A program made the position numbers and the translations under genes. A stretch of 64,000 bases of DNA, from positions 60,810 through 124,809 of the forward strand of contig NZ_CDDH01000002.1 in assembly GCF_000819725.1 (NCBI RefSeq), in the 5' to 3' direction. Shown here one piece after another: positions 54,209 through 63,898 of this stretch. Source of the stretch: Aeromonas australiensis. Its GTDB lineage: Bacteria; Pseudomonadota; Gammaproteobacteria; Enterobacterales; Aeromonadaceae. The notes under the pieces were generated by a model. The model searched no databases. It was given only the letters and a program-made list of their open reading frames with translations, and was not told the DNA's origin. Positions within the stretch are counted from its first letter, which is position 1. Every line of letters starts with the position of its first letter.

Positions 54209-55453
54209 ATGACCGGTATCAAGATTTCCGTAGATCGACTGCAAGTCGGCAACTATGTATCCCTGCCACTGGGGTGGCGCGAACACCCGTTCCTGTTTTC
54301 CAGCTTCAAAATCAAAAGTGAAGAAGAGATCGAGCTGATCCGCCGTCTCGGCCTCAAGATGGTCACCATCATTCCCGACAAGAGCGACGTTCCGCCCAAG
54401 CCCCTCAATCAGGTGCAGGCACAAGCCGTGCCAACCGAGAGTGCCGATACCGCCCAGCGGCAAGCACAGATGCAGCGAGAGAAAGAGCGCTGCATCGAGC
54501 AACTGCAACAGTATCGCCGCAATCTGCAGCAGTGTGAGAAGCAGTTTCAGCAGTCGCTGGCCCAGGTACGCAGCGTAATGAGCAAGATCCAGTCCCGCCC
54601 CCTCAACGCCATCGGCGAGGCACAGGAGCTGATCAACGCCATGACCGAGCAGCTGCTCTCGGTAGACGAGATGGTGCTCCATCTGGTCTCCGATACCGAG
54701 GATGGCAACAATCTCTACTTCCACTCCCTCAACGTCAGCGTGCTCAGTATGCTACTGGCCAAGGAGTGCAAGATGTCGGCCGACGAGATCCGCCAGGTCG
54801 GCATGGGGGCGCTGTTCCACGATATCGGCAAGCTGAAGATCCCGAGCCAGATCCTGCGCAAGAGCGAGCCGCTCACCAAGCCGGAGCAGAACCTGATGGC
54901 CCAGCACCCGCGCTACGGGCTGGATCTGCTCAATCTGGCCAGGGATTTCCCGGCCGAAGCGAAGGGGATCGTGCTCCATCACCATGAGTATCTCGATGGC
55001 AGCGGGCCGGAGGGGCTCAAGGGTGGTCAGCTCACGCCTCTGACCCAGATGGTGTCGCTGATCAACGAGTACGATAACCTCTGCCATATGCAGGCCAAGG
55101 TGCCCTACTCGGCCCTGAGCGGTCTCTACAAGCAGCGCAAGGCGCAGTTCAATCCGGAGTACCTCAGCATGCTGATCCGGTTGATGGGGATCTATCCCCC
55201 TGGCAGTGTGGTGCAACTCTCCAACGGTCAGGTGGGGCTGGTGATGTCGGTCAACGCTTCCCGCCTGCTCTACCCCTCGGTGCTGGTCTATGATCCGCGC
55301 ATCCCCCGTCAGGAAGCCGCCATTATCGACCTGCAGCAGGCCGAACTGTCGATCGCCAAGGTAATCCACCCCAAACGGCTGCCGCCCGCGGTGTTCGAGT
55401 ACCTCAATCCGCGTACTCGCATCAGCTACTACTTCGAGCACAACAAAACCTGA
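54209..55453 (+). CDS. HD-GYP-type cyclic-di-GMP phosphodiesterase
   Basis: The 414-residue protein has an N-terminal DUF3391-like region (about 1-120), a coiled linker, and a C-terminal HD-GYP domain (about 150-330). His204-Asp205 (ALFHDIGKLKIP) form the HD pair, and HHHEYLDGSGPEGL (257-270) is the GYP segment. Here the usual DGxGYPxGL is DGSGPEGL: the Tyr is missing, a one-residue deletion. An HD-GYP protein normally breaks c-di-GMP to GMP. This change may lower activity or partner binding. The start ATG at 54209 has a weak ribosome site. Confidence 0.88.
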   Translation: MTGIKISVDRLQVGNYVSLPLGWREHPFLFSSFKIKSEEEIELIRRLGLKMVTIIPDKSDVPPKPLNQVQAQAVPTESADTAQRQAQMQREKERCIEQLQQYRRNLQQCEKQFQQSLAQVRSVMSKIQSRPLNAIGEAQELINAMTEQLLSVDEMVLHLVSDTEDGNNLYFHSLNVSVLSMLLAKECKMSADEIRQVGMGALFHDIGKLKIPSQILRKSEPLTKPEQNLMAQHPRYGLDLLNLARDFPAEAKGIVLHHHEYLDGSGPEGLKGGQLTPLTQMVSLINEYDNLCHMQAKVPYSALSGLYKQRKAQFNPEYLSMLIRLMGIYPPGSVVQLSNGQVGLVMSVNASRLLYPSVLVYDPRIPRQEAAIIDLQQAELSIAKVIHPKRLPPAVFEYLNPRTRISYYFEHNKT

Positions 55454-55496
55454 TTGCCCTCACCCCAAGCCACCCGTTTCCCCCAAGGAGCCAGCC

Positions 55497-56645
55497 ATGC
55501 GCATAGAGATAATCTCGACCGGAGACGAAATAGTGACGGGTCTGGTCGTTGACACCAACGCTGCCTGGCTCAGCGCTCTGCTGCTGGAACAGGGGTGGCA
55601 GGTGCGCCGCCGCATCACAGTAGGAGATAACCTCAATGATTTGAAGGCCGCACTGCAAGAGAGCGCCAGGCGGGCCGAGGTGGTGCTGGTATGCGGCGGG
55701 CTGGGGCCCACCGCCGACGATCTCACCGCACAGGCGGCGGCCGAGGCCTTCGACAAACCCCTTGCTCTATTTCCCGACTGGCTGGCCACAATAGAGGCAC
55801 GCTATGCCAGCCGGGGCCGCATCATGCCCGCCAGCAACGCCAAGCAGGCCTGGTTACCACAGGAAAGCGAGACCCTCGACAACCCGGTCGGCACAGCCTG
55901 CGGCTTTGTGGTGCAAAGTGGCCAAAGCCAGCTCTTCTTCACCCCGGGCGTACCATTCGAATTCAAGCAGATGGTGCGCGAGCAGATCTTGCCGCGCCTC
56001 AAGACGCTGGCCGGCACCCGGATCGACACCGAGCTGCGCCGTTTTTACACCTTCGGCATCTCGGAGTCGGCCCTCAGCGACCTGCTGGATGCCGCCCCCT
56101 GGCCCACTGGCATCGAATTGGGTTATCGCTCCTCCATGCCCCTTATCGAGCTGAAACTGATTGGCCACGGCGCCAGCGCAGCTGATATAGCGAGTGCCGA
56201 GTACCGACTGTTGGACACAATCCATCCCTGGCTGGTTGGTAGCGGGGATTCGGAACCGGCGCAGCAGATCCTTGCGCTGCTGCAAGGCAAACCACTGACT
56301 CTGCTGGAGGGGGAGAGTGGCGGCGCCCTGCTGGCGCTTTGTCAGGGCTATCCCCGGCTGGAGGCCCACTTCAGCACACAACTGGCCGATAAGCTGACGC
56401 AGTTGCCGACCGCCGATATAGGCCTGCAGTTGGCCATTGGGCGAGAGGGGGCAGAAGGTGTGCCATTGCAGCTCAGCGCTGATGGCATACACATCGGTCA
56501 GACGGTCAAGGTCAGCCACCCCGACCCGGAGAGCCGCCGCAAGATCCTCGCCTTTGCCGCTCTCGACATGCTGCGCCGCCACCTGCTGGGGGAACCTGTG
56601 CTCGGCGATTACCTCACCTTGGCCAGAGCGGCGCTACGGGACTGA
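55497..56645 (+). CDS. CinA-like protein (YfaY type)
   Basis: This 382-residue protein has a MoaB/MogA-fold N-domain (about 1-165; ISTGDEIVTGLVVDTNAAWL, VLVCGGLGPTADDLT). A shortened second part lacks the full C-terminal deamidase domain of CinA. Such proteins include E. coli YfaY and those with ADP-ribose or NMN-linked activity. The exact reaction is not clear here. It has AAGGAG six bases before the ATG and lies 43 bp after the HD-GYP gene. Confidence 0.85.
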   Translation: MRIEIISTGDEIVTGLVVDTNAAWLSALLLEQGWQVRRRITVGDNLNDLKAALQESARRAEVVLVCGGLGPTADDLTAQAAAEAFDKPLALFPDWLATIEARYASRGRIMPASNAKQAWLPQESETLDNPVGTACGFVVQSGQSQLFFTPGVPFEFKQMVREQILPRLKTLAGTRIDTELRRFYTFGISESALSDLLDAAPWPTGIELGYRSSMPLIELKLIGHGASAADIASAEYRLLDTIHPWLVGSGDSEPAQQILALLQGKPLTLLEGESGGALLALCQGYPRLEAHFSTQLADKLTQLPTADIGLQLAIGREGAEGVPLQLSADGIHIGQTVKVSHPDPESRRKILAFAALDMLRRHLLGEPVLGDYLTLARAALRD

Positions 56646-56905
56646 TAACTCCCCCCCCTGCCAACGACACCATGGCGCTGGCAGGTATCTCTGGTCGCGA
56701 GCCCCCGCTGCACGCCATGCCAAACAGCGCCTGCATTTATCCAGCCGCCATCACCGATTTGACTTCAATTCATTGACCATTCAGAGGAAATATCTGAATA
56801 CTGCTCACTCTCAGGATTGACGACTCGCTTTATTAATCATTGAGAGATTAAATGACAGTGGAGGGGCGATCCTATCGTCATTGTTTCATCCAGCAAGGAG
56901 ACGCT

Positions 56906-58573
56906 GTGTTAAGCAAAGAGTGGCTGCTGCTATCAAGCGATATGGAACTGGTCTGCCTGCGGATTGCCACCGGTCTGACCAAACCCGTTACGGAACAGGA
57001 TGTGCAAGCTCTGCTGCTGGCTTCCAACTGTCGCCGCTATCAGCCACTGCCTGAGGGGATCAAACAGGCTATCAGCCTGCTCAATACCCTGCTCACCAAC
57101 CCTGCGGCCCCTGTGCCCGCCAACCCGATCCCTGTCGGCAAACGTGAGGATGCCAGAGTCACCATAGTGGTGGAAAAAGACCGGATGAGCGCCATCGCCC
57201 AGATCACTGCTGACTGGGGAGGCAAGCATATGACACTGGAACAACTGCAAGAGGCGATCGATCTCAGCGAGGTCAAGCAGGGCATAAGCGAGCAGCTCGT
57301 CTCCATCGCCATCCAGTCAGCCAGAGAAGCTGCACCTGGCAGCCAGCTCAAACTGGTCATTGCCCGCGGCCAGCCTGCCGTCAATGGTCAAGACACCCAA
57401 TACGAACGGTTGGTAGAAACCCCGGCCGAGCGGATCCTCAAACCGCAGGAGCTGGATCATGGCAAAGTCGATCTGCGGGATCTCGGTTCTATCGTCACCG
57501 TCAAAGCTGGTGCGCCACTGATGCGCCGCCATCCGGCCACCGCCGGGGTACCCGGCTTTACCGTGACAGGTCAGGAGTTGCCCGCCAAGGATGGCAAAGA
57601 CAGCCCGATGAGCGCTGGCGAGGGAACCTTCATCTCTCCCGATGATCCCAACCTGCTGATAGCCAGTCGGGCAGGCCTGCCCTGTCAGGAGAAAGCGGGT
57701 ATGAAGGTGGACGAAGTGCTCACCGTCAAACAGGTAGATGCTCGCCACGGCCACATCACCTTTGAAGGAGGGCTGATCGTCAATGGCGATGTCAACCCGG
57801 GCATGAAAGTCCGGGTCAGTGGCGATATCGTTATCGGCGGGTTTATCGAAGGTGGCGTGATCGAGGCTGGTGGCAGCATCACGGTGCGACACGGAATCAT
57901 CGGTCGTCGCAACGAACAGGGGGGGTATCTCTGCCAACTCAATGCCCAGGGCGAGATCCATGCCAGCTATGCCCAATATGCCCAGCTTGAGGCCGGGGGA
58001 GATATCCAGATCCAGAGCCAGCTCAGTCACTGCTACAGCCGCAGCGGGCAGGATATCAGGGTGGGTGACAGTAACATGCGCAAAGGCACACTGCTGGGGG
58101 GTACCTCTATTGCCAATCGCCTGATCATGGCACCCAATATGGGGGCCGAGGCAGCCAACCATACCAAAATTCAGATCCTCGGCGGCTACTTCACCCACAA
58201 GGAGCAGGAGAGCCAGCTAAAAACGCGCCAGCAGGAGTGTCTGGCCCAGCTCGACAAGATTAAGACACTGGCGATGAGGCTGTTGCAGTTGCCCAGTGAC
58301 AAACGCAACCCGGAAACCTTGCGTAAACTCAAACCCATCCGGGATCATCAGCTAGCCCAGCTCTCCCAGCTCGATGAGCAGCTCACTGCAAATAATGAAG
58401 AGCTGCAGAACTTGATGGATCAGATGGAGGTCATTGCCACCCAACACCTCTTCTCCGGCATCGAGGTCGAGATGGCCTGCTTCAAGCGCAGGGTCACTAT
58501 CACCCGTGGCCCCACCCGGCTGACTATTCACGATGAAAAGCTGGAGATGATCCCTTACGAGGGACGCAAATAG
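56906..58573 (+). CDS. FapA-family (DUF342) protein
   Basis: This protein of about 555 residues has a polymerising beta-helix core of FapA/DUF342 type: repeated short strands such as VDLRDLGSIVTVKAG, IVNGDVNPGMKVRVSGDIVIGG, EAGGSITVRHGIIG and YAQLEAGGDIQIQSQ. A long coiled-coil follows near the C-terminus (LKTRQQECLAQLDKIK, LDEQLTANNEELQNLMDQM). The family is thought to organise cell-envelope or flagellar-linked structures. Function is not proven. A GTG at 56906 behind AAGGAG is preferred. An ATG at 56852 would add 18 residues. Confidence 0.85.
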   Translation: MLSKEWLLLSSDMELVCLRIATGLTKPVTEQDVQALLLASNCRRYQPLPEGIKQAISLLNTLLTNPAAPVPANPIPVGKREDARVTIVVEKDRMSAIAQITADWGGKHMTLEQLQEAIDLSEVKQGISEQLVSIAIQSAREAAPGSQLKLVIARGQPAVNGQDTQYERLVETPAERILKPQELDHGKVDLRDLGSIVTVKAGAPLMRRHPATAGVPGFTVTGQELPAKDGKDSPMSAGEGTFISPDDPNLLIASRAGLPCQEKAGMKVDEVLTVKQVDARHGHITFEGGLIVNGDVNPGMKVRVSGDIVIGGFIEGGVIEAGGSITVRHGIIGRRNEQGGYLCQLNAQGEIHASYAQYAQLEAGGDIQIQSQLSHCYSRSGQDIRVGDSNMRKGTLLGGTSIANRLIMAPNMGAEAANHTKIQILGGYFTHKEQESQLKTRQQECLAQLDKIKTLAMRLLQLPSDKRNPETLRKLKPIRDHQLAQLSQLDEQLTANNEELQNLMDQMEVIATQHLFSGIEVEMACFKRRVTITRGPTRLTIHDEKLEMIPYEGRK

Positions 58574-58687
58574 GTCAACCTACACGGGCAGATCTCGGAA
58601 CCAGCCGTGATCCCGCCGTCGATTTTCGCTACACTCGCCACTTCCCTGGCCCCACCGGACGGGCCACCCAGACTCAGGTAGTGAGAG

Positions 58688-59497
58688 ATGTACAAGCTGA
58701 TCGCATTGGATATGGATGGCACCCTGCTCAACCCGCAGGGACAGATTACTCCCCGCACTCACGCAGCCATCACGGCTGCGCGCGCCAAAGGGGTAACCGT
58801 AGTGCTGGCCTCTGGCCGCCCGCTGGAAGGGATGAGCCGCTACCTGGAAGAACTCGGCCTCACCACAGAGCATGACTACGTCATCTGCTACAACGGAGCC
58901 CTGGTGCAACAGGTTGCCGATCAGCGCATCATCCGTAGCCAGCTGCTGAGCGGCAGTGACGCCAGCACCATCGCCAGGCTAGCTGACGAGCTGGCGGTGA
59001 ACGTCCATGGTTTCTCGGTAACCCGTGGCCTGATCAGCCCCCGCGTCAGCACCTACACCGAACATGAATCTCGCCTGATCGGCATGCCGATCAACCTGAT
59101 CGACTTCGCCACCCTGCCTGCCGATGAGCAGATCATGAAAGTGATGATGATCGATGAGCCGCCCCAGCTCTCCCGCGCTATCGAGCGGCTGCCTGCAGAG
59201 CTCTATGAACGCTATACCGTGGTACAGAGCGCCCCCTTCTTCCTTGAGTTCATGAACAAGCAGAGCAACAAGGGAACCGGCGTTGCTGCGCTGGCCGAGC
59301 ACCTGCGCCTGACCGCCGAACAGGTGATCTGCGTCGGGGATGCCGGCAACGACCGCCATATGATCGAGTACGCGGGACTTGGGGTAGCCATGGGCAATGC
59401 CACCGATGAGATCAAGGATCTGGCCCAGCACACCACCGCCCGCAACGATGAGGATGGCGTGGCTCAGTTAATCGAACAGTTCGTGCTAAACGCCTGA
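58688..59497 (+). CDS. yidA: HAD-superfamily sugar phosphatase (YidA type)
   Basis: This is a 269-residue Cof-type HAD phosphatase. Motif I is ALDMDGTLLN (nucleophile Asp), motif II VVLASGRP, the lysine is in NKQSNKGTG and motif IV is VGDAGNDRHMIEYAG. YidA dephosphorylates sugar phosphates such as erythrose-4-phosphate and mannose-1-phosphate. Length equals E. coli (270). GTGAG precedes the ATG. It is monocistronic. Confidence 0.92.
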   Translation: MYKLIALDMDGTLLNPQGQITPRTHAAITAARAKGVTVVLASGRPLEGMSRYLEELGLTTEHDYVICYNGALVQQVADQRIIRSQLLSGSDASTIARLADELAVNVHGFSVTRGLISPRVSTYTEHESRLIGMPINLIDFATLPADEQIMKVMMIDEPPQLSRAIERLPAELYERYTVVQSAPFFLEFMNKQSNKGTGVAALAEHLRLTAEQVICVGDAGNDRHMIEYAGLGVAMGNATDEIKDLAQHTTARNDEDGVAQLIEQFVLNA

Positions 59498-59529
59498 TCC
59501 CAGAGGGCTCGACTACCCCCAATGAGAGC

Positions 59530-59562
59530 AAAAAAACGGGGAGGCTGTCAGCCTCCCCGCCA
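59530..59562. terminator. Terminator between yidA and the large PBP gene
   Basis: ACGGGGAGGCT-GTC-AGCCTCCCCG has seven As upstream and therefore a T-run on the minus strand, so it mainly ends the large PBP transcript. It also lies after yidA. Confidence 0.88.
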
Positions 59563-59597
59563 ATTTCCCGCCCCTGATTAGCGACCAGCCACTTTCG

Positions 59598-62500
59598 TCA
59601 CTGGCTGGCCAGGCACTGGGTATGGGCTCCCGGCTGCAGATATGGCATCAACAGCGGTGCCATTCCCTTAAGCACTTGGACCGGCAGTGCCGAGGTAAAG
59701 CGGAACTTGTCGGACTGACTACCCGGCACATAAGCGGTCAGGGTACCGAAGTGATCATCCCCCAAATAGAAGACGAAGGTGGCAGTGCGGTTACGCGCCA
59801 GCGAGCTGATGACGTTACCCCCTCGCCCGACCGACTGGATCCGGTTATCTCCTGTGCCCGTCTTCCCCCCCATGGCAAGCGAGGTTCCATCTGACAGCAC
59901 AAACGTATTGCCTATGCGACGTGCTGTTCCTGCCTCCACCACATTAGCCAATACCCGACGCAGCTCAGTGGCCACCTCGGAGCGCATCACTCGATTTCCT
60001 TCTTTATGAACCGGCACAAACTCGGTAGCAAAAGGGGTATCCTCCGCGAAAGCGAGCTTTTCGATGCGCAGGGTCGACGTCCTGATACCATCATTTTGAA
60101 TAATCCCCATCAATTCAGCGAGAGCTGCAGGTCGGTCACCGGAGCTGCCCAAAGCGGTAGCCAGTGAGGGGACCAGATGCCCGAAGGGATAACCCAGTCT
60201 CGCCCAACGTTGATGGATGTCTAGAAAAGCCTCGACCTCCAACATGGTACGGATACGGCTATCTCTGGCGCTGCGATGGCGCGTCTTGAACAACCAGTTG
60301 TACACCTCGAGTCGCTCTGACCGGCTGGCGGTGACCGCCTCACTGAAAGTTTGCTTTTCAGCTTCATTCAGATAGCGCAGCAACCACAGTTCGAGTGGAT
60401 GTACCCTGGCAATATATCCCTGGTCAGGAAGAGAATATTTGCCTGGCGCATAAGCGTTATAAAGCTGTGTCACGCGCGTATCGGACAACTCGGCAAACAG
60501 CGCTCTGGGTAAGCGAAGCTGTAGAAAAGAGCGAAACTCCTCTTCTGTTGCCTGCGGGAAAATATAGCGATGTACCGCTGCCAGCCTGCTTGCTCCCGGT
60601 TTCAATCCATCCAGAAAGAGATCAAGGCGCTCTTCTGCTTGTTTACCTTGATATTTACGCCAGAAACGCAGCAGGTATGTTTGACCCTCTTTATCGGCAA
60701 AGCGCTCAAGATACTCGGTTCGACGGGGGTCTTTATCATCCTTGAGCAATTGTGCACGATTACCATCACGATAGAGTGTATATCGCACGATATCTCGCAT
60801 CAGTCTGACAAATGGCAGATTGATCGACTCACGCATAGCGATATCCATCGTAACGATACGGCTACCGTCTTCCCGCTTGAAGTTATTGAACGTATGCATC
60901 CCTCCGCCGGTAAAGAAACGCTCGCCCGTACTGGCCGAATATTGACGCTCCATTGCAGCTCGTAGCATAGAAGAGAGGTCACGCTCTTTACTGCTCAACA
61001 ACCAGTTAATCGCCCAGCGACTGAGCACAGCCTGTTCATCAAGACTTTGCTTGCGTAATGTATCTGCCGGCATCAAGGCATAGCGATCATGTAATTCGGC
61101 CACAATCTCGAGATAGGTTGCCAGCACACGTAACTTGGCAGTAGAGCCGAGCTCGAGCTTGCTGCCTTCATTAATGTCAAAAGGCTGATTGGTATTGTCT
61201 GTCTGTACCCTCACCTTAAATCCATCTGGTGTTTTCTCAAACAGAGTAAAACTGTAACGAACATCCTGGGTCTTCTCTGGTGACAATAAGCGTTCGCCAA
61301 ACAACCCCACCTTAGCCGCAACATCCCGATCTGCCAGCTGATGCAGATAGTCTGTCACCGCATCTTGCAGTGGCATATTAAGGCTTGTGCCAGCGGTGAG
61401 ATCCATCCTGTCAAGATCATAAAGCTGTACTCCCAGGCTTCGACTTAATCCAGTCCTTGCAACCTGTAGCCCTTTGTTATTCATCACCCTGGTGATTGCG
61501 GGAGCCTGTAGAAAATCACGATACGTCAACTTGGCATCAAGAGCCGCAGACATCAGCTCAGGGCTGATCATCCCCTCCTGCACAAACAATCGAAGATAGC
61601 TATCAGTCAAACGAGCCAACGCCTCACGCCCCTGGGCCAAATAATAGGAAGGACGGCGATGCGCAATCATCAAGGATACCACCTGACGCAGGGCTAGCCC
61701 CTGTTCGGCCAACGGCGCATTCTGGTTGCGGGCGGGATCCAGCAGACGGTTTACCTCATCGACATTGGCACCAAACCAGACCCAGAGCCCATCCCCCAGA
61801 CCATGGACCTCACCATATCCCGGCGCAGCCGAGAGCGGCACCGAGTTGAGATAGGCCCAGGCGACCAGCTTGCGTGCTTCGAGGGTTTCCGGCCCAAGAC
61901 GATAAGCCCGTACACTGGCAGAAACCATCTGGCGGATCTTCTCGGCCGGAGAGAGGGTCAGACCATCCGGCGAGTGGCGGTACTTCTCCACCTGAGTCGC
62001 CAGAGTGCTACCGCCGGCAGATTGATCCTGCATCTCCAGCGCCTTGCCCACCTGAGAGAGCGCTGCCTTGGCAAAACGTGGCCAATCGACCGCCGGATTG
62101 GCCAGCGGCTCCTTGTTACTCAGCAAGTCGCGATTCTCGATAAAGAGCAGCGACTGGATAACCAGCGGCGGAATGGAGTCAAAGTCCGGATAGTGATGGG
62201 TTGGATACTTGAACTGATAGAAGGGCTCAGCACGGCAGTCGTGCAGCGTCAGTCCCGCCTGCACCTTTTCGGTATAGGGCACGAAGAAGCCACGGATAGC
62301 ATAGTCATAGAGTGCATCCGAGAAATGCGCCTGTTGACTGACTTCATACCCCCGTTGCAGCAGCCGCTCCTGCATCATAGGCAGCAAGACATAACCGAGC
62401 CGCTTATCGAACGGGCCATCTTGGGGAAATGCAATCTGCTTGCTCTGGCCTGGCTCGACCTGATAGGTAAGTTTGGCGGCATAGCGAGAAAGCTCCTGAG

Positions 62501-62690
62501 ATTGCAGCTTCGAGGTTTTCATCTCATAGCCAATCAGAGCGATCACCGCGCCCAAGCACAATAAAAAGATAAAACAGAATAGCCAACGCCACCAAGAACG
62601 ACGTTTACGCGTTGGGTTCCCGTCCGTGGTCTGGACAGATGAATCTTGAGATGCCACTTGTGTCAAATCCGTCTGTTCTGATGCGCCCAT
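59598..62690 (-). CDS. Large divergent class A penicillin-binding protein
   Basis: This protein of about 1030 residues has one N-terminal membrane anchor (about 36-55, WWRWLFCFIFLLCLG), a GT51 glycosyltransferase domain and a transpeptidase domain. The transglycosylase keeps the catalytic Glu185 in FIENRDLLSN (usual EDxxF) and GGSTLATQ (226-229). The transpeptidase has SxxK as STAK (516-519), SxN as SIN (622-624) and KTGT (943-946). About 320 residues separate SxN and KTGT, far more than in PBP1a or 1b. The start is either ATG 62690, with GGTGGGG upstream, or GTG 62729. It should build peptidoglycan, possibly for a specialised purpose. Confidence 0.85.
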   Translation of the reverse strand: MGASEQTDLTQVASQDSSVQTTDGNPTRKRRSWWRWLFCFIFLLCLGAVIALIGYEMKTSKLQSQELSRYAAKLTYQVEPGQSKQIAFPQDGPFDKRLGYVLLPMMQERLLQRGYEVSQQAHFSDALYDYAIRGFFVPYTEKVQAGLTLHDCRAEPFYQFKYPTHHYPDFDSIPPLVIQSLLFIENRDLLSNKEPLANPAVDWPRFAKAALSQVGKALEMQDQSAGGSTLATQVEKYRHSPDGLTLSPAEKIRQMVSASVRAYRLGPETLEARKLVAWAYLNSVPLSAAPGYGEVHGLGDGLWVWFGANVDEVNRLLDPARNQNAPLAEQGLALRQVVSLMIAHRRPSYYLAQGREALARLTDSYLRLFVQEGMISPELMSAALDAKLTYRDFLQAPAITRVMNNKGLQVARTGLSRSLGVQLYDLDRMDLTAGTSLNMPLQDAVTDYLHQLADRDVAAKVGLFGERLLSPEKTQDVRYSFTLFEKTPDGFKVRVQTDNTNQPFDINEGSKLELGSTAKLRVLATYLEIVAELHDRYALMPADTLRKQSLDEQAVLSRWAINWLLSSKERDLSSMLRAAMERQYSASTGERFFTGGGMHTFNNFKREDGSRIVTMDIAMRESINLPFVRLMRDIVRYTLYRDGNRAQLLKDDKDPRRTEYLERFADKEGQTYLLRFWRKYQGKQAEERLDLFLDGLKPGASRLAAVHRYIFPQATEEEFRSFLQLRLPRALFAELSDTRVTQLYNAYAPGKYSLPDQGYIARVHPLELWLLRYLNEAEKQTFSEAVTASRSERLEVYNWLFKTRHRSARDSRIRTMLEVEAFLDIHQRWARLGYPFGHLVPSLATALGSSGDRPAALAELMGIIQNDGIRTSTLRIEKLAFAEDTPFATEFVPVHKEGNRVMRSEVATELRRVLANVVEAGTARRIGNTFVLSDGTSLAMGGKTGTGDNRIQSVGRGGNVISSLARNRTATFVFYLGDDHFGTLTAYVPGSQSDKFRFTSALPVQVLKGMAPLLMPYLQPGAHTQCLASQ

Positions 62691-62850
62691 ATCAGCCCCA
62701 CCATGGTTGCGCAATTTATTGCGTTTCACTCAAGCTTGGTCTTTCAAGTCAATGGCTTGAAACGATTAACTGCTTTGTAGTGATGGTAACAGGGCAATTC
62801 TAAAAAGGGGAGCCGATTGTTGCAGCAGTGCGAGAGATCCGAGCTGATAA

Positions 62851-62874
62851 CAAAACACCGGCAGTAGCCGGTGT
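62851..62874 (-). terminator. Terminator of yeeX
   Basis: ACACCGGC-AGTA-GCCGGTGT, read on the minus strand, is followed by TTTTG. It lies 22 bp after the yeeX stop. Confidence 0.85.
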
Positions 62875-62896
62875 CTCTTAAGCGAAAACTGAGTGC

Positions 62897-63214
62897 TTAC
62901 TTATGAGAACTCATAGCCTTCAGCTTGGTGCTCAGCTCTTTACGCTCTTTGGATAGCTCGGCATTCTTGATGATGTGATCATCCACACGCTCTTCATAGT
63001 CGGTACGCATGTTAGCGATGATCGCCTGCACATCATCAATGCTCATACCCGGTTTGATGTAGTCGCTCAGGTTGTCGAGCAGCAGTACCCGCTTCTGGTT
63101 GTCACGGATCTTCTTCTCGTTGTCCGCAATTTCACGCTTGAGTTTGTTCTGACGACGGGACATTCGCACATATTCCAGTACATCGCTGAAGGTGGACTTG
63201 TTTACTTGTTCCAT
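62897..63214 (-). CDS. yeeX: DUF496-family protein YeeX
   Basis: This 105-residue all-helical protein matches YeeX (DUF496, UPF0265) along its length, with [35 protein letters not shown] and [20 protein letters not shown]. The function is unknown. Its helical, charged nature suggests a nucleoid- or RNA-associated role. It sits between the large PBP and the rRNA operon end. Confidence 0.92.
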   Translation of the reverse strand: MEQVNKSTFSDVLEYVRMSRRQNKLKREIADNEKKIRDNQKRVLLLDNLSDYIKPGMSIDDVQAIIANMRTDYEERVDDHIIKNAELSKERKELSTKLKAMSSHK

Positions 63215-63569
63215 ATCGATACCACTGACTTAAGGTTGATAAAAACGGGCCAAGTTACACCTGGAACCCGGCAAACTCGGCGCGGGACAGGTAAACTCAA
63301 GATGCCCTTACTCTACCGAGTTATAAGCGAGATACAACCCTCATCATGTATCAAGAACAAAGTTTGGGCAGAACTAAACCAGTTCAAACGGTTGGTAATC
63401 CGCCAGGGTAGGCGGCTAATATCGATATGCATGGAGTAATAACGCTCTTTTTAACCATCTTCTGGCAGGTAAATCAAACTCAAAATACAAAAGCCCGGTC
63501 GATAGAGTGAGGGTTGTGTTCAATCTGGAGTGCAAATCTGTTGGTTCTATGGGAAAAATGACCCATAGC
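63215..63569. other. Intergenic region between yeeX and the rRNA operon end
   Basis: These 355 bp contain no convincing gene. The yeeX promoter must lie here. CTATGGG-AAAAATGA-CCCATAG (63547-63568) forms a short hairpin next to the rRNA operon terminator, with no known role. Confidence 0.5.
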
Positions 63570-63600
63570 AAAAAGGCCTTCCCGTTAGGGAAGGCCTTCA
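63570..63600 (-). terminator. Terminator of the rRNA operon
   Basis: On the minus strand GAAGGCCTTCCC-TAAC-GGGAAGGCCTTTTTGC is a classical intrinsic terminator just after tRNA-Asp. Confidence 0.93.
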
Positions 63601-63606
63601 AATTAG

Positions 63607-63683
63607 TGGCGGAGCGGACGGGACTCGAACCCGCGACCCCCGGCGTGACAGGCCGGTATTCTAACCGACTGAACTACCGCTCC
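63607..63683 (-). tRNA. tRNA-Asp (anticodon GTC)
   Basis: The 77-nt gene on the minus strand begins GGAGCGGTAGTTCAGTCGG. The anticodon loop CTGTCAC has GTC in the centre, the T arm is GGGTTCGAGTCCC, and the 3' end is genomically encoded CCA. The acceptor stem GGAGCGG/CCGCTCC is fully paired. It is the distal tRNA of the rRNA operon, after the 5S gene. Confidence 0.97.
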
Positions 63684-63780
63684 GCTGTCTGGTTAGCTTT
63701 TTGCTAAATTGTCTGCCGCTTCTATGAGGTGTCATCCTCGCAGCCAGCATCGTAATCTTGCACGTTGCTGTTTAATTGGG

Positions 63781-63898
63781 TGCCTGGCAGTGTCCTACTC
63801 TCGCATGGCGAATGCCACACTACCATCGGCGCTACCGCGTTTCACTTCTGAGTTCGGCATGGGATCAGGTGGTTCCACGGCGCTATGGCCGCCAGGCA
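63781..63898 (-). rRNA. rrf: 5S ribosomal RNA
   Basis: The minus strand begins TGCCTGGCGGCCATAGCGCC, contains the invariant CCCATGCCGAACTCAGAAG and ends in GCCAGGCA, complementary to the start. Length is about 118 nt. The 23S gene should lie just beyond the right edge. The rest of the window (63899-64000) is the 23S-5S spacer. Confidence 0.97.
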
